Shown in pieces: positions 21,441-32,274 of a stretch of 64,000 nt of DNA. This stretch comes from Prostheceraeus crozeri (taxonomy: Eukaryota; Platyhelminthes; Polycladida; Euryleptidae), in the NCBI GenBank assembly GCA_907163375.1, contig CAJQUW010015404.1, forward strand, positions 10,001-74,000, read 5' to 3'. Position 1 is the first letter of the stretch. The number at the start of each line of letters is the position of its first letter. The notes under the pieces were generated by a model. The model did not search any database and had not been told where the DNA came from. It saw only the letters and a list, made by a program, of their open reading frames with translations. The translations under genes were made by a program, and so were the position numbers.

Positions 21441-23657
21441 GTCTAGGTAGCGATCGGAAAGGACTACGCAATTCTCCTTTTGATTTGCGTTTAGGATGCC
21501 GATTATCCGACTGCGATCGAACCATGTGTTAAGTATTTGATCAATTATGTCGTCCACGTTGGGTGGTTTCGGAATATTTAGGTTGGATTCCATATGCATG
21601 GAGAGAGAGGATTTTTTATTTTCCTTGTGTCGACCATTATGATGAGCCATCATCCAACATTAAATGAGGGAAACCGAATTGTCCTGCTTCGTGAGGTATT
21701 AAGAGGTCAAGACACCTAATAAGAATTTCATGCATTCTGTGGTTAATCAAATATGAGCATGGCCAAGGGGAAAAGTAACACTGGGAGGGTAGGGAATAAT
21801 AGCAGTTGTTTGGGACATGGGAGCAAAAAATCATATGGATGTTTTAGGAGAATATTAAGAACATCCGAGTAATTGGAATATAGGAATGGGAACTCATTGG
21901 ACGGAATGTTTACCGTGAGGAAAATACAGCATAATGGTTCATAGACGTCTAGCTATGACGTGGGGAGACTCTACATGGAATACGAGTCGGCGATTTCTCA
22001 CAAAAACTGAAAGGGCAGACACTAAGTGTGGATCTTGGAATAAGACCACATGGGAGGATCCGACGTGAACCATCAATGTTCTGTGAAAAATACTGAGTAC
22101 ACCCACGCTCATCCACCCTCTGCGCCCACCATTTCCCACCAGCTACCAAATTGGGGGTCCACTCGTACCCCCCTTGCCTTCTCATGGCTCCGCCCTGGTG
22201 GGCTGGCCTTGCCATTCCTCCCCGAGATTCGTCAACCCAATGGCAATCCTGGGCACAAAATCCAATCCTCCCCGCAGTTCCCCCATTGTTCCTCACCAGC
22301 CCCTCGCGCACCCCTCCATCCTTCTCCCAGCCAGTACCCCACGGAAGAGGCCCCCCTGGGACCTCAGCCATTTTGAACAAAAATCGCACGCCTGCAACGC
22401 ACATGGGGCTACCTCAACATTGCGGCACCCCCACATATATTCTGGCCTCCTCCGCACCTTACCTACACCCAATGACCTCCCATCCCCGCTGCCGCAACCC
22501 ACCACCCAGACCCTCTAGTCCTTGCCCGATGCCTCACCCTCCACCAAGCGCTTTGCCTCCACGCCGTCCCCCCTCCTGCCAGTCAAGCCCATTTCTCCCC
22601 AATCCGTCAAGTCCACCCATCCTGCCCATCCCATTACCCCCCTTCAACCCCCTCCCCAGCCATCCCTTATCCCCATCCAATCCCCCCCCCCCAACCTACA
22701 CTCCATCCATCCACTTCCCCCTCCACCAATTCTCCACCACTTGTCCCCAACCCCAGCAGTCCCTCCAGTTTTCACCTATCCATGTCCCGGCCGCCTCCCC
22801 CGTTCGGTTCCCATACCCTCTTTATCCTCCCTTCTTCCTACCCTCTTCCGGTCCTTTTCCGCTCCCATCTGCCTCGCCTCCAGCCCCACCACTCCCCCGT
22901 ACCCCCGTTTATCACCTCCAACCCATCACCCCTCATTCCCTACCCCCATTCCGCCTCATTCCTCGCGCCCCTTTCCAACCATTCCCCATACTACTCGCCC
23001 CCTCTCTCCCCACCGTGCCTCCCTATCTAAACCAGTCCACTGCATGACCATATCATTTCCCCACGGCCATTCCCATTCACTTTGAAAAGGATATCCCAAG
23101 TACCTTCTCCGAGCTCATCACATCTGATGGGTATTGAATGATCTCCATCCTTCTTATAGTAAGTACACCAATGTGACACCGGTAGGCAAATGTGATTACC
23201 ATCCCAAATCTTTCTATAGGAGTATCCTTGTCATCTCTCGCCTTCCACTCTTGAGCAAGAGGAGTAGGAATGTCCATATTTAATGTCACGTACTCCTCAA
23301 TAATATCAAGTTGGTGGCGAATGTACGGACTCACGGGGATCAGTATGTAGTCCCCATACTGAGTGTGCATTATCTTGACATCCGTGGAAGGGAGCATTCC
23401 CGTTTGGAGTACTACGCTATGATTGCCATAACGCAAGACTTGTTTAAATTTACGCTGTAGCGGTGTAGGATTATGTACCTTGGTTGTTTCTTCCACTGGC
23501 CTCAGTTGTAGATGATCTGACCGTAGCGAACCTTGTAACGTTTGACCGCCATTTTGTCCTACTAGTGCAGCAGATGGAGTAGATGCCTGAAAATGAAAAA
23601 AGATTGTATTTAGTTTACGTTCAAGGGAGGAGAGGGAGGGAAGTAGCGACTTACCAT
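21402..23657 (-). pseudogene. terminal gene of Polinton A (interrupted by an insert)
   Basis: Same gene as 39647-40421 (B) and 63183-63958 (C). The first exon is only the ATG at 23657-23655, followed by a GTAAGT intron; the second exon begins at 23586. Readable protein includes PTPLQRKFKQVLRYGNHSVV and SPYIRHQLDIIEEYV. A 1.4-kb unrelated sequence splits the gene. Broken. Confidence 0.8.
21641..23078. other. 1.4-kb unrelated insert in Polinton A, C-rich in its right half
   Basis: This sequence is absent from the terminal genes of B and C. The part at 22140-23050 is strongly C-rich on the plus strand and gives a long Pro/Ser-rich open frame (22151-23047) that I read as a compositional artefact. 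No terminal repeats or target duplication could be fixed with confidence. Together with 2861-3545 it is the second composition-skewed insert in copy A. Confidence 0.6.
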
Positions 23658-23757
23658 TTTAGTTGGATAATAGAATAGGGAACTAGGGAGAGAGAAAATG
23701 TGCGTCCGTCACTCGTGTGATTCAACGATGGAATGATTCTCACTGTGGAAGGCTCGC

Positions 23758-23805
23758 TATTTATAAAGAAATGCTTGATTCTCATTGGATGATGATCCTC
23801 ATTGG
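23758..23805 (-). promoter_or_regulatory. CCAAT-CCAAT-TATA promoter of the terminal gene (copy A)
   Basis: On the minus strand, CCAAT boxes start at 23805 and 23788 and TATAAATA starts at 23765, again 17 and 23 bp apart, exactly as at the PolB promoter. The ATG lies about 100 bp downstream. Confidence 0.75.
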
Positions 23806-25031
23806 ACAATAACATCAAGCTGATTCCAAATCTTGCCTCCGTTTTCCAATCCGATGCTTCGTTTTGAAGCTAGAGCCCAAAACGTCCCAAATTCTAACTC
23901 TGTCGTTTTTCGCCAATGTCCCAAAATCTTAAATGGCGTCTCACATCTAAACGAAGACAGATAGGAACAAGCCGATTCTTTCACTGAAATTGTCTCACTC
24001 TTAGCTTTCAAACGAGCTATCGCACGACAAAATCCGTCCACTAGAACCAAAGTTAGAAGATTGCTGTCGGGGGGGGGGGGGAGGTCAGTGAAATTGGATG
24101 AAAAATGTTTTGGTGACGGTCCCAGGTCGAAATTCCACACTTTGGAAAATTTTCAAAATTTTACCCATACAAAGTCACTCTGACACTTAGGATTTTTTCA
24201 GGTGAGCGAGCTCCGACCTAAAATCTTGTAACCGCTCTAACTTTTGAAAGAAGACAGATAGGAACAAGCCGATTCTTTCACTGAATTTGTCTCACTCTTA
24301 GCTTTCAAACGAGCTATCGCACGACAAAATCCGTCCACTGGAAGCCAAAATCGAAGCAAGCTGTCCAGAGGGGGGGACGTCAGCCGAAAACTTTTTCTCT
24401 CCGATTGACTTGAAACTCACCCTACCGATGCAGAATTTCACGCTGAATCCGAATCTGACCTCCGTTTTCTCATCCGATGCTTCGTTTGGACGCTACACAC
24501 CAAAACGTCCCAAATTCTAACTCTGTCGTTTTTCGAAAAATGTTGAAAATTTTTTCTCACCGATTGACTTGAAACTCACCCTACCGATGCAGAATTTCAC
24601 GCTGAATACGAATCCGACCTCCGTTTTCTCATCCGACCACTCCTTCCACTCGAAACAACCCATTTTACAACCCAACATTCAGCAGATTGCACCAAAAACA
24701 TCACACACTATAGCCTCAAGACTAATCCTGGCGGTCGCCCACGTCAACCTAGACGGTCGCCCACGTCAACCAGGCGGTCGGACCAACTCACCCGAGTCTC
24801 ACACTCTGTCGTTGCAGATGGGGGGGGGACGTCAGCGAACATGTTGTGAACGTGGACCCACCTGGCCGGCACACCACGACAGACCACAACCTCTGTCGTT
24901 CCAGAGGGGGGGGGGACTCAGACACGAAGCACCACGGCGGCCGACCACGACACTCTGCCGTGCCAGAGGGGGGGGGACTCAGCGATGGCGGCCATCTTGC
25001 GCGGTCCAGAAGTGGAGTTTTGCTTACTACT
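23806..25031. repeat. right terminal and subterminal repeats of Polinton A
   Basis: The outermost 300 bp or so, read inward, start AGTAGTAAGCAAAACTCC and carry repeated G/C-run modules (GAGTCCCCCCCCCTCTGG-type) plus two units of a 22-bp minisatellite (GGTTGACGTGGGCGACCGTC) near 24730-24775. Inside lie two copies of a block containing GATGTGAGACGCC-like and AAAACGACAGAGTTAGAATT motifs that recur at the ends of B and C. The outer part is much closer to C than to B. Confidence 0.8.
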
Positions 25032-25634
25032 GATGTTACAATTCAAACCCCGAACCGTAACGTTATTCAACTGCTTTTAAACCATAAACCGCGTACCGCT
25101 ATGATAGATTGCGGAGCAGATCGTAGCGTGATTGATGTTGAAACGTGTCGAGAGACAGGCGTTTCGTACACCCGCAAGGAGATGCCAAAGTTTGACCAAC
25201 CTGACTGTTCCAAACTCAAACCTATTGCAGAAGTTAGCATACCTATAGAAGTCGCGGGCGAATGTTTCAACCAGACATTTATAGTCTGTGAACGCCTCAG
25301 GAGTCCTATAGTTATCGGACTGGATTTCATTATGTCAAATGGAGGATGCGCGGACTGGGTAAGTAACACGTTTTATCTTTTCGATAAAGCAGTCAGCACA
25401 CCGATCCTGAGGAGAGTCGAAACATACCAGGTGAGTGTGCATCTAGCACGAGATACGGTAATTCCTCCCAAGAGTGTCGCATATCGTCTCGGGAAGTGCG
25501 CGGAATTTCCTATTCCTTCCCTCAACTTACTCACCGCTCAGCGAGATCAATTACCAGAACGGTGTCCTCTTGGCAAATGCCGTATGCGAGCCCAGAGACA
25601 ACCAAATTTGGCTTTAGCTAATGAACATTACTAA
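25032..25634 (+). pseudogene. Gypsy aspartic protease region
   Basis: The retropepsin signature TAMIDCGADRSVID (Asp-Cys-Gly in place of the common DTG/DSG) lies near 25101-25142, followed by the hydrophobic flap/ILG-like region IVIGLDFIMSNG. The frame continues from the Polinton terminal repeat, so its apparent start codon at 24846 is not that of the retrotransposon. Part of the pol polyprotein. Confidence 0.8.
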
Positions 25635-27257
25635 TGCTGATGTCCGACTACCTGCCGGTCGCGAAATTGCTACTATAGAACCAATCGAGGTTTTGGCAAA
25701 GTCGGCGGATCAAACAGACCAAGTAAGTTTTGAAGCTTCACCTACAAATATAGAAGCAGCTATAACACAGTTGGACGAGACAGACCTCAACACGGAGGAG
25801 AAAGAGGAGGCCGCCCAAGTGTTACGCTCCTATGAAGACTTATTTGTAGAGAAAGGTAAGAAATTGGGTCGCACAACTCTATTACATCATCAGATAGACA
25901 CCGGACCCCACGCTCCAATCAAAATTCCGGGGCGCCGAGTACCGCCACACCAGAGGTCTGAGGTAGACACGATGCTAGATGACCTCATCAATGATGATGT
26001 AATTCGACCCAGTTACAGTCCTTGGTCCGCTCCCATTCTGGTAGTGAAAAAGAAAGACGGATCTCTTCGTTGTTGCGTTGACTTCAGGAAGCTGAATGAG
26101 ATAACTGTCAAAGACGCATATCCCATACCTCGTATAGACGAGAGTATCGACGCCTTAAGTGGATCACGTTATTTCACAGTCCTAGACTTGAAGTCTGGTT
26201 ATTTTCAGGTACCTCTGGACGAGCAGTCCAAAGAGAAAACTGCTTTCCCTCCACCCACCGCGGCCTATATGAATTTAACGTCCTCCCTATGGGGGTGACG
26301 AATGGTCCAGCTGTTTTTGCGCGTCTGATGAATAATGTACTCGCCAGTCTGACATGGTCAGCCTGCCTCGTTTACCTCGATGACACCATAATCATGGGGA
26401 GGACATTTAAGGATCATTTGCTAAACCTGCAGGCTGTCCTGCAGAGATTCCGTGAAGCGAATTTGCAACTGAATCCTAAGAAATGCCAGTGGTTCAAATC
26501 TAAGGTTAAATACCTTGGACATGTAGTCTCTCGCAAGGGAGTTCACACAGACCCCTCTACCATTGAGAGAATAATCAACTGGCCCGTTCCTAAAACGCAA
26601 AAGGAGCTGAGGAGTTTCATAGGACTCTGCAGTTATTATCGTAGATTTATTCAAGGGTTTGCGAAAACTGCTGGGCACTTACATCGCCTCACTGGTAAAA
26701 ATGTAAGATTTGTTTGGACAACCGAATGCCAAACCGCTTTCGAAGAACTCCGCTTCAAGCTCAGTAGTGCCCCAATATTAACATTACCTGATTTCTCAGA
26801 GAACGCAGGATCTTTTATCCTCGACACAGACGCTTCTGAAAAAGCCATCGGAGATGTGCTGTCCCAAAAATGTCCTGATGGTCTCGAGCGAGTAGTAGCG
26901 TATGGGAGTCGCTGCATGACAAAGCCAGAGCGCAATTACTGCGTTACACGCAAGGAAATGCTAGCCATGGTCTACTTCGTTCACGAGTTCCGTCCTTATC
27001 TGTTAGGCAAGCATTTCATTCTGAGGACAGACCATAGCGCTCTCACCTGGCTTATGTCATTCAAAGAGCCTACTGGACAGGTGGCACGCTGGATACAAAA
27101 ATTGCAAGAATATCGATTCTCAATTGAATACCGGTCCAACCCTAAGCACACAAATGCCGATGCTCTATCCAGGCGGCCACACAGGCGCCACGGAGAATGC
27201 CCCTCTTGCGAACCGAATGCTGCGCAAATTTCGTTAATCAAGTGCCATTCTCATTGA
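25621..27257 (+). pseudogene. Gypsy reverse transcriptase and RNase H
   Basis: Reverse transcriptase marks: KKDGSLRCCVDFRKLNEIT, AYPIPRIDESID, the YFTVLDLKSGYFQVPLD block, YLDDTIIMG (the catalytic YxDD) and LGHVVSRKGV. The tether and RNase H follow: FILDTDASEKAIGDVLSQ, and FILRTDHSALTWL with ALSRRPH near the end. Broken, few changes. Confidence 0.92.
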
Positions 27258-28272
27258 CTGCAGGGGACCTCCTACAAGCACAACAAGCATACCTGCCGAC
27301 GGCAGAGATAAGTGCCTGGATCACGGAGAGAAGACAACCCCCATCAAACGCCACATATCGCATTCAGCAAGATTACATCAAGCACTTTGACTATTTCAAA
27401 ATTTTTGAAGGGCTCTTACATATCAAAAAGCCTGACGACACCGACTGGCGTGTAGCCCTCCCACCAGAGTGGAGAAATATTGCTATTCACCAGTATCATG
27501 ACAATCCCACGGGAGGCCACAACGCTAAGGCCACTACGTACCAGAAAATTAAATCTCGGTTCTGGTGGCCAAAGATGAAAACGCAAATAAGCGAATGGGT
27601 TGACACCTGTGGAGTCTGTGGGCAATGCCGTGGTCCTAATCCAAAGACGGTAGCCCCACTACAACCCATTGAGTCAAGCGAGGCGTTCCACCGCATAGCG
27701 CTGGACATCGTCGGACCCCTTCCAACCACGCTGAAAGGAAATCGTTTCATCCTGGTTATGGTGGACATTTTCACCCGTTGGGCAGAGGCTGTGCCCTTAC
27801 CACAGCACACTGCAAAACATGTGGGTAATGCAGTTCTCTACAGCTGGGTCACCAGATACGGTGTTCCGAAGGAAATTTTGTCTGACCAGGGCAAAGAATT
27901 CGAGTCGGCAGTATTCCAGCACTTCTGCAAGGTGCTAGCAATTAAAAAGATCCGTTCTTCACCATACAGACCCTCTACTAACGGGGCGGTAGAGAGATTA
28001 AACCGCACGCTGAAAAATTTGCTGCTCACAATCACCTCATGCTGCGCAAGATAGACGCAACTGGGACGACACCATCCATTATTGTATGTGGGTCTACAGA
28101 TCGAATGTCCATCACTCCACGGGGTATTCCCCCTCTCGCCTAGCCATAGGTAGGGAGTTAAGGTTCCCGATGGACATTCTCTTCGATTCGGTATCCAGCG
28201 CCAACATAGAAGCTGAGAATTATCTACGTGGATATAGGAGAGTCTGAAAGCAGCTGCCGACGGGGCTCGCAA
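27197..28272 (+). pseudogene. Gypsy integrase
   Basis: The HHCC zinc finger is visible as HQYHDNPTGGHNAKATTYQK ... WVDTCGVCGQC. The DDE core follows: IALDIVGPLP (first Asp), ILSDQGKEFESAVF (second Asp) and NGAVERLNRTLKN (Glu). The tail after 28050 is degraded. A Ty3/Gypsy-type integrase unrelated in detail to the Polinton integrase, although both share the DDE fold. Confidence 0.9.
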
Positions 28273-28330
28273 AAACCTTATCCTAGCTAAGCAGCACCAG
28301 AAGACCCAATATGATCACCACGCTACGAAA

Positions 28331-28981
28331 GTGCCCACCTATAAAGTCGGGAATCTAGTGTGGTACAGAAATAGGACTCCCGGACCTGGTAAGTCCGCAA
28401 AACTTTCAAGGCCATGGGATGGACCACACTTAGTGACACGAGTGCCAAGCCGGACCAACATAGAAATCCGCAACCCAGCGAGACCGGGAAGAACCCTTGT
28501 TGTGCATGTCAACGAAGTAAAGCCATGCCCTAGGAACGTCAGATTGAATTCAACTGACAAAAAGACAAGGAAGGTGCATTTCCAACCAGTTCCCGAGATC
28601 CGAACATTTACACCAGACTCCTCTCCTTACAATGTCGGACAGACTAACACTGTTCCCCCTCCCTCAGTGGAGAGACCAACCGTCAACATCGACGAGCATT
28701 GCTTATACAGTGATGATGACAGCGAGTCTTCCTCAACGTCTGGAGACCCAATCGAGAATGAGGAAGTGATTTACCTAGACGAGCAAGACTTAGACCAGCC
28801 GTCGGATTCAGACGAGATAGGCTTAGGAGAAGTAATTGATATAAGCTCCGACCCTATCCTAGGCTCGGACTTCGATTCCGACATCTGCATCTCTCACCTG
28901 TCATTCCAGTCAGACGAGGAGGAGGAGCAGTTAGTCGGAGCCATCAATTTTGGGGAGGGAGGATCCCTCAGGATCTGCTGA
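28331..28981 (+). pseudogene. Gypsy integrase C-terminal module and acidic tail
   Basis: PTYKVGNLVWYRNRTPGPG...KLSRPWDGPHLVT is the usual integrase C-terminal (GPY/F-like) strand-rich module, ending VVHVNEVKPC. After it comes a roughly 130-residue acidic, Ser-rich tail (SDDDSESSSTSGD, DEQDLDQPSDSDEIG, SDEEEEQLVG), which closes pol. Confidence 0.75.
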
Positions 28982-29068
28982 GTCCTGAAGGTACAGTGTG
29001 GTCAACCACTGCCTCCACGACACACGATTGCCCCCGCATCTCAAAGTCGCCTATCCAACCGGGAAGGG

Positions 29069-30125
29069 ATGGATCAACTCGGTCGCCGAGGCCTCTTTTG
29101 CAAAGATCCTGACAAGTCTCCGCAGCCAATCAGAGACGTCCAGGCGGATCAAGGCCACCGAGGAGCGCTGGACCGGGTGGGTACGGTACCACCCCCACTA
29201 CTGCCCAAGTTGCCGAGATGGCGTCAAACTCTTCTCCAGCTGCAACCCCGAGACCCGCAGCCAGCGATCAAACCACGCTCCATCTTGCGACAACCACGGA
29301 GCGTGAGAGACGACCAGCCGTCGACCAACTCAAGCCTCGCGCAGGACACCATCGACCGGATGACATCCGAGATCACGAAGAATGTCCTCCAAGTCCTCAG
29401 GCCCAACCGCGAGAATTCGCGAGACAGGGCAAGGCCCAACCGCGAGAGTTCGCGAGACAGGGCAAGACAACCGCGGCAATTCGCGAGACAGGGTGAGGGA
29501 TAGGATGCGGAAGGATATCCATCCTGCAATGAGGAGGATCCAAGCGCGGCGAATGGACGCAGAATCCATGAAAGACTTACGGACGAGGTCAAGATCTCCT
29601 GCAGCCCGAACCCGGCAACCGGTGGATGCAAGGCGAGACAGTCGCAAAATGACGCTGGTGGTTGGCGATTCCAACTTCACCCGCCTGCCTTTTACCGCTG
29701 CCCCATATCGCTCGATTGCGAGACCGGGTCTCCGAGCAGCGAAAGCTGCGGACACTGTACGCCACTGCGATGTGCGCCGCAATGACGTTGCCGCAATCGT
29801 CGTGGGTGTAGGAGTAAACGACCGCTCGGCGAGAAGCATCGAGGAAGTCCGGGCCGGGTTCCGTTCCCTGAACGAGGAACTTCAGCGGAAGTTCTCCGGC
29901 ATCCCGATGTTCTTCATCGACGCGCCCGCGGACAAATTCGGTCACGACCGGCGCATGAGAGATCGCCTTCACAGTATCAACAATGTAGGGGCATGCTTCT
30001 TTACCCCAATACATTACAAGCCGTCCGTGGTGAACACGGGAGACCCGCACTACACTGCGGAGGAGCGCCACGCACTTGCGCGATACGCGGAGCGGATCAT
30101 CCGCCCACGTCTACCCCGTGTGTAG
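29069..30125 (+). pseudogene. Arg-rich ORF with C-terminal SGNH-hydrolase-like domain
   Basis: The best frame is 29382-30125. An Arg-rich part built on about three 30-bp repeats (RENSRDRAR-type) leads to MTLVVGDSNF (block I, GDSN), VVGVGVND (block III, GxND) and GDPHYTAEERHALARYAERI (block V-like, with the His). These are the marks of SGNH/GDSL hydrolases. It lies between pol and the candidate 3' LTR on the same strand. SGNH domains are known from ORF1 of CR1-type LINEs; here it appears to belong to the LTR element, though it could come from a separate insertion. The earlier part (29069-29400) is in another frame and looks broken. Confidence 0.6.
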
Positions 30126-30174
30126 ACTGGCACCGCCCGCAGGAGCGAGACCTTCTTCGTGGAGGAGGGGATAG

Positions 30175-30348
30175 TGTAAGGTAGGGGTCTTTAAGTGAAC
30201 TAATTTTATTGACTTTTACTGCACTACTTTTAATTGCCTGTACTTTTCGCGGGAATTGTTTTTACTACCTGCTAGCAATGTTCAGGTGAGCAGAGTTTTC
30301 TTGTTGTGATCTTGGTCGGATTGCTTGTTCTAGCAATTCCGGTCAACA
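30175..30348 (+). repeat. candidate short LTR of the Gypsy element
   Basis: Starts TGTAAGG right after a purine tract (GGAGGAGGGGATAG) and ends CAACA at 30348, overlapping TGGCAGAATG, which could be a primer-binding site. At 174 bp it would be short but within the range for Mag-like Gypsy elements. No second LTR copy is in the window to confirm it. Confidence 0.35.
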
Positions 30349-30764
30349 TGGCAGAATGCAGTGATGATCTTATTGACGATGATGACATCTCTCTTCTAGC
30401 GGAGGAGATTGTTTCCCGTGCACAACAGCTGCTAATTAAACCGGAGCCACGAGACTCTGAGGCCGCTGTTTCTTCACCCCGACGACAGCCGGGAGAATTA
30501 CCCCGAACCAAATCGGGAGACTCGCCTCGACGGAAGTCGAGCGTTAAGGAGATCGACCCACCGGCAAGCCCGTGGAGACACCCGCCTAGTATAGGCACCG
30601 CTTCACCTCGGCGACTGCGTGTACGCTGGGAGGACCAGGCCGACGACAACTCGCCCGGATCGACGCCCCCGTTAATGGTAAGTGCTATAAAGACTACAGT
30701 AGCTCCTAGCGTAGAACCACAAACAAGTTACACTGTCAAAAGTGACAATTTTGCATGGGCATGA
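30348..30764 (+). CDS. gag-like N-terminal ORF (uncertain)
   Basis: 138 residues beginning MAECSDDLIDDDDISLLAEEI, then Pro/Arg/Ser-rich (SPRRQPGELPRTKSGDSPRRK). No zinc knuckle is visible. Lying directly after a candidate LTR and primer-binding-like sequence, it could be the start of gag from a tandem or second copy. A GTAAGT at about 30679 could instead make it a first exon. Function not recognised. Confidence 0.35.
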   Translation: MAECSDDLIDDDDISLLAEEIVSRAQQLLIKPEPRDSEAAVSSPRRQPGELPRTKSGDSPRRKSSVKEIDPPASPWRHPPSIGTASPRRLRVRWEDQADDNSPGSTPPLMVSAIKTTVAPSVEPQTSYTVKSDNFAWA

Positions 30765-31541
30765 GCGGTTGATAAATCAAATAGAAAATATGGCTGGACC
30801 CCCTTTCAGGTCTCTGAGGGTTAAGAAGCTGTAAAAGTTGACTATTATTGAGATTCTACAAAACGTTATGAGTTCCATGAGTGATTCAACTCTCTGAATT
30901 AAGCCACGAATCTGTAGCTCAAGAAAATGTTAGTCATCCATGAGATAGTTCCGATGCCTGGAGCTACAATCTTCTGTTGCGTCCGCACATGCAGTGCGCA
31001 CATGTAGCTACTTATGCATAATTCTTCAAGTCAAGAAAATAACTAGCATTGAAATTGATATCAGATTATCAGACTCCTAATAAATTTTGATTAATCTTCA
31101 TTAAAGTTTGTAACTCAGCTGAATGTTTTTGTAAATACAATGTGTGATAGTCATAATGTAAATTGATTTGTATAAATATTATGATAGTGATAGTGACAGA
31201 CGCCTGAAGATGGCTGCCTGTAGCGGCTGAAGGGCATCTTTGAAATTGTCAAATATCTATATTTTTAAGTATTTTGCAGCCTGAAGTATCCCGTGGACTA
31301 TTTCACCGGCCTACGTCAAGCGAAAGGTTGGAGAGAATGCTGCCCTTCTAGAAGAAATGATGCCCAATGACCTAATAATGAGGCGGAAAGCAAGAAGGAA
31401 AATTACGGGTTCACCAACTATGAGAATGGTCACATCGAATGTAGGAGGCATGTTTAAAAGATCGGGCTTTTTTCTCGATGCAATGCGGAGAAGGCTAATA
31501 GACGTGTTGCATGCAGGAAACGAGATGGAGGGGAGGAAATA
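30765..31541. other. unassigned AT-rich spacer
   Basis: Nothing recognised. A 61-codon open frame at 31357-31542 has no family marks. The stretch near 31195-31235 (CGCCTGAAGATGGCTGCC) vaguely resembles Penelope-type 3' ends but is too degenerate to call. Confidence 0.4.
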
Positions 31542-32264
31542 GTCCGACAGCCAGAACGAGTTTCTGCAGGGAACGAGGCCGAAAGTGAGACTTTCACAGA
31601 ATGATGTACACCCTATCCCTACTACGAATCGGCACGTCTGCCGAGTTCTATTGAGTTCCTCTTCCTGTCAAACAGGATCAAAGAAAAATACATGTAAATC
31701 CAATGGGACGCAGATTGCAGTTTTTGGCTAAAATGAAATTTTGTATGTTTTCTATGATTAAACGAAATGTACTAAGACTAGAGTCATAATTTTTAGCATG
31801 GAATGTCTTCAGGTCATTTCCTATGATGTGCATGTGCTTTTATCATGCTTCTAATCGGCAATGTATGTGAGAATGTTGTTGAATGTGGATAAAGTTGCTC
31901 TAAATGTCTGTGTTTGCCGACACTAAGAGGCTCGCCAAATCTAAATGCGTTTAGCTATATGGACAGGGGTGCATGAAAATGAAAGGAAATGACCTGAAGA
32001 CATTCCATGCCTAAAATTATAACTCTGAGCTTAGTACTTTTCGTTTAATAATAGAAAACATACAAAATTTCATTTTAGCCAAAAACTGTAATCTGCGTCC
32101 TATTGGATTTGCATTTGTTTTTCTTTGATCCTGTTTGACAAGAAGAGGAACTCACTAGAAGTCGGCAGACGTGTAGATTCGTAGTAGGCAAACGGTGTAC
32201 ATCATTCTGTGAAAGTCTCACGTTCGGCCTCGTTCCCTGCAGAAACTCGTTCTGGCTGTCGGAC
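31542..32264. mobile_element. palindromic MITE with TA flanks
   Basis: Two inverted arms of about 300 bp (about 31542-31845 and 31965-32264) surround a spacer of roughly 115 bp. Ends read GTCCGACAGCCAGAACGAG...CTGTCGGAC and both flanks are TA. Arms differ at scattered positions, so it is not recent. The TA flanks fit a Tc1/mariner-type foldback element. No coding capacity. Confidence 0.75.
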
Positions 32265-32274
32265 TAAAATGCGA

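Larger units (their letters stand above)
1576..25031 (-). mobile_element. Polinton (Maverick) copy A, left end missing, heavily broken
   Basis: This copy carries the same gene set as Polinton B in reverse order: coiled-coil gene, accessory genes, PolB, two structural genes, TBP-like cluster, protease, capsid, basic protein, integrase, Cys-rich protein, ATPase, exonuclease-like and terminal gene. The right end reads ...TTGCTTACTACT at 25031, the expected CT-3' terminus, and the next six bases, GATGTT, are a candidate target duplication. The capsid and protease genes are still open and close to those of B, so the copy is not ancient, but I estimate well over a dozen breaks elsewhere. At least two unrelated inserts (2861-3545 and about 21641-23078) lie in it. 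Transposition would have needed other copies. Confidence 0.93.
25032..30174 (+). mobile_element. Ty3/Gypsy LTR retrotransposon, 5' part replaced by Polinton A
   Basis: The order protease, reverse transcriptase, RNase H, integrase is that of Ty3/Gypsy (Metaviridae). The 5' LTR and gag are missing because Polinton A ends at 25031 inside the element. Downstream of pol come an acidic tail, an Arg-rich/SGNH ORF, and a purine-rich tract (about 30158-30173) directly before a TGT that could open the 3' LTR. Moderately old: pol shows a few breaks. Confidence 0.88.

Noticed and set aside
22151-23047. 298-codon Pro/Ser-rich open frame
   Set aside because: C-rich strand composition explains it; overlapping frames are open too, and it lies in an insert absent from B and C.
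24569-25031. ORF starts at 24569 and 24846 reading toward the Gypsy protease
   Set aside because: They lie in the Polinton terminal repeat; the fusion with protease is a product of the insertion junction.
31195-31240. Hammerhead-like motif
   Set aside because: Only loose resemblance; the conserved GAAAC core is not present.
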